Assembly: GCA_009746045.1 (NCBI GenBank)
Contig: RPFO01000016.1
Location: 410,970 to 445,149, forward strand
Direction of reading: 5' to 3'
DNA length: 34,180 nucleotides
Source: Mesostigma viride
Lineage: Eukaryota; Streptophyta; Mesostigmatophyceae; Mesostigmatales; Mesostigmataceae
In this document: one piece after another, positions 30,759 through 34,180 of the stretch
How positions within the stretch are numbered: position 1 is the first letter of the stretch
Layout: each line of letters starts with the position of its first letter
Made by a program: the position numbers and the translations under genes
Notes under the pieces: generated by a model
Databases searched by the model: none
Told to the model about the DNA's origin: nothing
The model's input: the letters and a program-made list of their open reading frames with translations, nothing else

Positions 30759-31580
30759 ACTGTTAGGGAGCTGGCTCCCTGACACCGCCGACGATGTGGA
30801 CACCCGCATCGGCCTGGCCTGGGCTAGGCTTCGTTCGCTCAACCCCTACTGGAAGGGCGTGGGCGAGCACCGCAAGCGCATGCTCTTCAAGGTCCTCGTC
30901 CTCACGGTGCTCACGTATGGCGCCGAGGCACACCCACACTTGCAGCTAAGCTAGACGGCACATGCAGTTTACAGGATGCTCCGACAGGTCCTGAACGTAG
31001 GGTTTTCCAAGCGCCCGTCATCAGAGTCTTTGTATCAGGGCGCATGCCTCGTATTTCGGACGAGATTAGACAGCGTAGGATAGCATGCATTTGTAGGACA
31101 CCTTGCTCGCACCAGCCAGGTCGACACCGCCCTTGGTCTGGCAGGCCCCCAGCGGCTTGGCCAGCCAGGGCGGCACATTCTGCCCTGGCCTGGCCCCAAG
31201 GGCATTCCCAAAAGGGTAGGGAAACCTGTCACGAACTACATCCAAATGTTGCTGGACGACCTAGTGGTCCCAGCCCAGTTTGAGCACTGCATCCACTCTC
31301 TCTCCCGTCTTAGGACTGCCATGCAGGACAAGACGCGGTGGAAGAGGATTGTCAAGGCGCACACGCCCGACCCTGTGGGCAAGCCACCTCCCGGCCCAAA
31401 GAGGAGGAGGCGTTTTGATGAGTAGAATAGTTAGGATTTTCTAGACTAGATAGCTTAGAGTTAGGTTAGTTCGATTACGCGGCTTCCTCCACCCCACCCA
31501 TCCATCATGGAATATGTGCTACATGATCTCCCAACGGAGGCATGTTATAATTTAATTTAATTTTAATTTTAATAGCCCTG
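30759..31580 (+). pseudogene. non-LTR retrotransposon 3' part, copy 3
   Basis: Broken frames read, in order: a GSWLP block followed by TADDVDTRIGLAWARLRSL, then KRMLFKVLVLTVLTYGAEA, MLRQVLNVG, RTSQVDTALGLAGPQRLGQP, NYIQMLLDDLVVPAQFEH and TAMQDKTRWKRIVKAHTP. The basic tail RRRRFDE ends at TAG 31423-31425. This is the post-palm RT region and C-terminal domain of a non-LTR polyprotein. Several stops and frameshifts make it dead. The 3' UTR ends cccaacggaggcatgttata and a taattt tail. It supplies the reference for reading copies 1 and 2. Confidence 0.8.
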
Positions 31581-31879
31581 AGAAAGGGGCATCTATGGGT
31601 TTGTAACACAATCAGGGCGACAACCTGCAGGTGTAGATCGATGTACAACTATCACCTGCTCTGGGTGCACAAGGTGCACCTGCACCGCCATGATGGTTCA
31701 TGCCTCCTAAACAAGCACAAGCACACTGAAGGCGGCTTGAGGAGAGGGCCTAGAAGGCCTGCATGACTATATGGAGTGGAAGGTATGTGGCTAGGCTATA
31801 GCTGGTGAACACATGGCATCTCAGCAGAGAGTAGCTCCCTGCTTAGGCATAGCATGGCTAAATGCTGACTGCAACATCC

Positions 31880-32590
31880 ATTGGAGGTCCCGCCGTGGAA
31901 GGACAAGGGTAGATTCACTAGAGGAAGGACTATAGTGGCCATCCGCTTCCCTGCCGGGATAGCCCCACCCACCCTCCCCTTGCTGGACGGCAGCCCCGTC
32001 CCTCCGGCGACTCGCTTCAAGCTCCTTGGCAGCTGGCTTCCCTCCACGGCCGACGACATCAACACCCGCATTGGCCAGGCCTGGGCGGCCCTCCGCCGCC
32101 TCGACAGGTTCTGGACCTCCCGCTACCTGAGTGAGCGACGCAAGCGCATTCTGTTCAAGGCCCTTGTCCTCAGCATCCTCCTTTATCAAAGAGACAACCA
32201 GCGCAGGCCAGAAATCGGGAGAATCCTCCTTTATGGCTGCGAGGCGTGGACCCTGGACCAGGCGCTGAGCCAGCAGCTTGACGGCACCGTCACTTGAATG
32301 CTCCGTCATATCCTCGGCGTCCGCTACCAAGAACGCCGCACCCGGGCCGAGCTCTACTGCGAGCTCCCTCTTGTCACCCATACCATCAGACACCGCCTCC
32401 TCCTCTTTAATTGCCGGCCATCTTGCCCGCACAGACCAGGTGAATACCGATGTGGGCCCGGCCTATCGGGCCAACCAGGTAGACACCTCCTCCTATGGCA
32501 GGGTCCCCTTGTCCCATCGCAACCCACTGGCAAACTTGTGCATGCGCGCGCCGGGCACCGGCGCGGCGCGACCCGGACCTATGTGACACA
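31880..32590 (+). pseudogene. non-LTR retrotransposon remnant, copy 4, related family
   Basis: Best-preserved retroelement piece. It reads RFKLLGSWLPSTADDINTRI, GQAWAALRRLDRFWTSRYLS, KRILFKALVLSILLY, GCEAWTLDQALSQQLDG, MLRHILGVRYQERRTRAELY and LPLVTHTIRHRLLLF. These are the post-palm RT blocks and C-terminal domain. A TGA at 32295-32297 sits where the family would have an Arg before MLRH. A 48-bp in-frame insertion splits the ILLYGCEAW block. The end is frameshifted after about 32400. The RT palm is absent. Confidence 0.8.
32187..32222 (+). mobile_element. 36-bp insertion flanked by a 12-bp direct repeat
   Basis: Inside copy 4, the 12 bp atcctcctttat at 32175-32186 recurs exactly at 32223-32234. 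Between them lies caaagagacaaccagcgc plus aggccagaaatcgggaga. Removing one repeat and the insert restores the conserved ILLYGCEAW block, so the insertion is recent relative to the element. The insert is the same dispersed motif found at 9605, 14801, 15711 and 17337. Confidence 0.8.
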
Positions 32591-33744
32591 ACTGCTTGAA
32601 GATGCAGGGCGTCCCCAACATCTACTGCTCCAATTTTGGTACTTTTGAAATTCCATGCCTGGAGCGCAAAGTTTGCAATATATGTGCCGTTTGTAGCTCT
32701 AGCTCTATAATAACCTGACCAACCCCGCATTCCTCAAAGTACTTAGCACTTGTTGCCTATTCTCATTATGCGAATCACATGATTAGGATGTGCTTCATGA
32801 TTGCTATTGCTCGAGATTCAATTAAGAATGATTGACATCAATAAATGATGAACCAAATAAACCAAATTAGGCCACTTGACAAGTTCATGATCCATTTAAA
32901 TTGTACAATTAAGCGATTAATTAATTCATAAATCATACATTACATGGGATACCCCCGTCGACGAGCTAGTGGTACGTACAATGAAACATTTGAGTTTGTA
33001 ACATGTCTCCATGGATATATACATGTATGCTGGACCTCGCGCATCTCAGCCCTCTAAGAAATGTTATTTGAACTCAGGTCTAGATCTAAATATATACATG
33101 ATCTGGATAATATTATACACTTCCTTAAAAGAGCATGAATCGAGCTTTTCAGAGATGGATCTAAGAGTGCCCATAGACCCAAGGACGGAGTTCCGCCTTT
33201 TGGTGTCGTTCATACAAAGGGCCAAAGATAGATGTGGGAAGAGGAAGGGGCTCAGCTTGGGTGCACCTACGGGCGCGCATTTTACCCGAATGTTACGCAT
33301 TCTCTGCGCGTGAGGCTGATGCATGTGTAGGGCAGTACCCCTCAACATGAACTTTTCTTGCCTCTCTGACCCGATCGTGAGGGATGGGGATCGCATGCGT
33401 AGTACGCGAAAGTGCTCCAAGGAGGGGTGTGGGTGCGAAACAGGACCTCATATCAAGTGGGTAGAGGAGTGTGGGATGCCAGATATTGCAGTGAGGAGGC
33501 CAGCGTGCGGACTGGAGTAGGCATAAGGAAGATGCGAAACGTCTGAGGCAAGCGAGGAGGTGCTGGCAGGGTGAAGTGGGGGTTAACGTGACGACGATAC
33601 TGGATAAAACTATGGGGCTCTGATGTCGACTTCTCTTCAACTTCCACGACGGCTCTGCCTCTTAGAAAAACTTGAAATGTAGAGTAATAACTGTTTATAT
33701 GATGTTATTTTAATGTTTAATGTTTAATGTTTATAACGTATCAT
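32591..33744. other. no recognised gene
   Basis: AT-rich DNA followed by a few short frames (such as plus 33011-33313), without motifs, codon bias or splice context that would support a gene. Confidence 0.45.
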
Positions 33745-33760
33745 TTCCTCCTACGCGCAG

Positions 33761-33964
33761 GAAATGGTGGAGGTTAAGGAGAGTTTGGCCAAAAGGCAAA
33801 GGACCGACACACTTCGACATAATGGAAGGAGTCTTCCATTGTACATCAAAAAAATAGTCGAGGATTACTGGCTCGCTTCCGACTCGACTCCTCGTCCGAG
33901 TCCGGTGATACCGGACAGGTGTCAAAGTCTGGAAGGTTTCAGCACATCAATCGCACATGAATAG
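33761..33964 (+). CDS. possible last exon of an unknown gene
   Basis: A pyrimidine-rich stretch and gcgcag at 33755-33760 look like an acceptor. The 68-codon frame that follows begins EMVEVKESLAKRQRTDT, includes LPLYIKKIVEDYWLASDS, and ends at TAG 33962-33964. It is hydrophilic and basic at first, with a Ser/Pro-rich end. AT-rich DNA surrounds it. No family recognised and no upstream exon found, so this is tentative. Confidence 0.3.
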   Translation, partial: EMVEVKESLAKRQRTDTLRHNGRSLPLYIKKIVEDYWLASDSTPRPSPVIPDRCQSLEGFSTSIAHE

Positions 33965-34180
33965 ATTAAATGTTTTATCGCCATATTGCTGTTCGACAAG
34001 TTGCGCCTTGGGCGTTCTTTGCGCCAAAATTTTAAACCTTCGTATTAATAACAAGTACAATAAAAAAATTTCAAAACGTTTTTTTGAATTTATTTTCCGG
34101 GCCGGTATGTTATCGTAACTTGTCGCAGATGTCCGGTTCGACGGAAGATTCGTCCGATTCGTCTAGTCACCTCCTGATGG
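33965..34180. other. AT-rich end of window, nothing called
   Basis: AT-rich DNA with no supported frame. The last 80 bases are GC-richer and may begin another feature outside the window. Confidence 0.4.

Overview
The window is nuclear DNA of a photosynthetic eukaryote, most likely a green alga. Genes are split by GT-AG introns. Two of the proteins look plant-like: YKT6 has the plant pattern, and an NTF2-like protein starts with a plastid-type leader. Between genes lie decayed non-LTR retrotransposons, tRNA-related short repeats and other dispersed repeats. No rRNA, intact tRNA, CRISPR array or bacterial operon was seen.

Four genes can be reconstructed. (1) Plus strand, 588-4162: five exons encoding a 214-aa NTF2/SnoaL-like, probably plastid protein. 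(2) Minus strand, 9734-11246: a long exon of a POT/PTR2-type proton-coupled oligopeptide transporter; its 5' exon or exons were not found. (3) Minus strand, 17939-24071: six exons giving a complete 199-aa R-SNARE YKT6. (4) Plus strand, 25194-28914: three exons giving a complete 505-aa beta subunit of the mitochondrial processing peptidase. YKT6 and MPP-beta are divergently oriented and share about 1.1 kb of upstream DNA. The genes are housekeeping functions of different compartments and do not form a pathway.

Between them: 4.37-6.5 kb holds reverse-transcriptase remnants and a SINE-like repeat. 6.5-9.7 kb holds more repeats and an unrecognised broken reading frame. 12-14.4 kb has no recognised gene. 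14.38-16.23 kb is bounded by perfect 20-bp inverted repeats. 16.2-17.9 kb holds a further SINE-like copy and retroelement tails. 28.9-30.5 kb is unassigned, and 30.5-32.6 kb holds two more retroelement remnants.

The most striking observation is in the introns. In all four genes, introns contain diverged tandem copies of their own neighbouring exon-intron junction. Copies of acceptor plus exon start lie upstream of the real acceptor (transporter, MPP-beta introns 1 and 2, YKT6 intron 2). Copies of exon end plus donor lie downstream of the real donor (YKT6 introns 3 and 4, NTF2-like intron 3). This suggests a genome-wide habit of intron growth by junction-spanning tandem duplication. One copy, in YKT6 intron 4, could still act as a 27-nt in-frame microexon. 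Two large minisatellites, a 39-bp and a 12-bp unit, also lie inside these introns. All alignments were made by eye.
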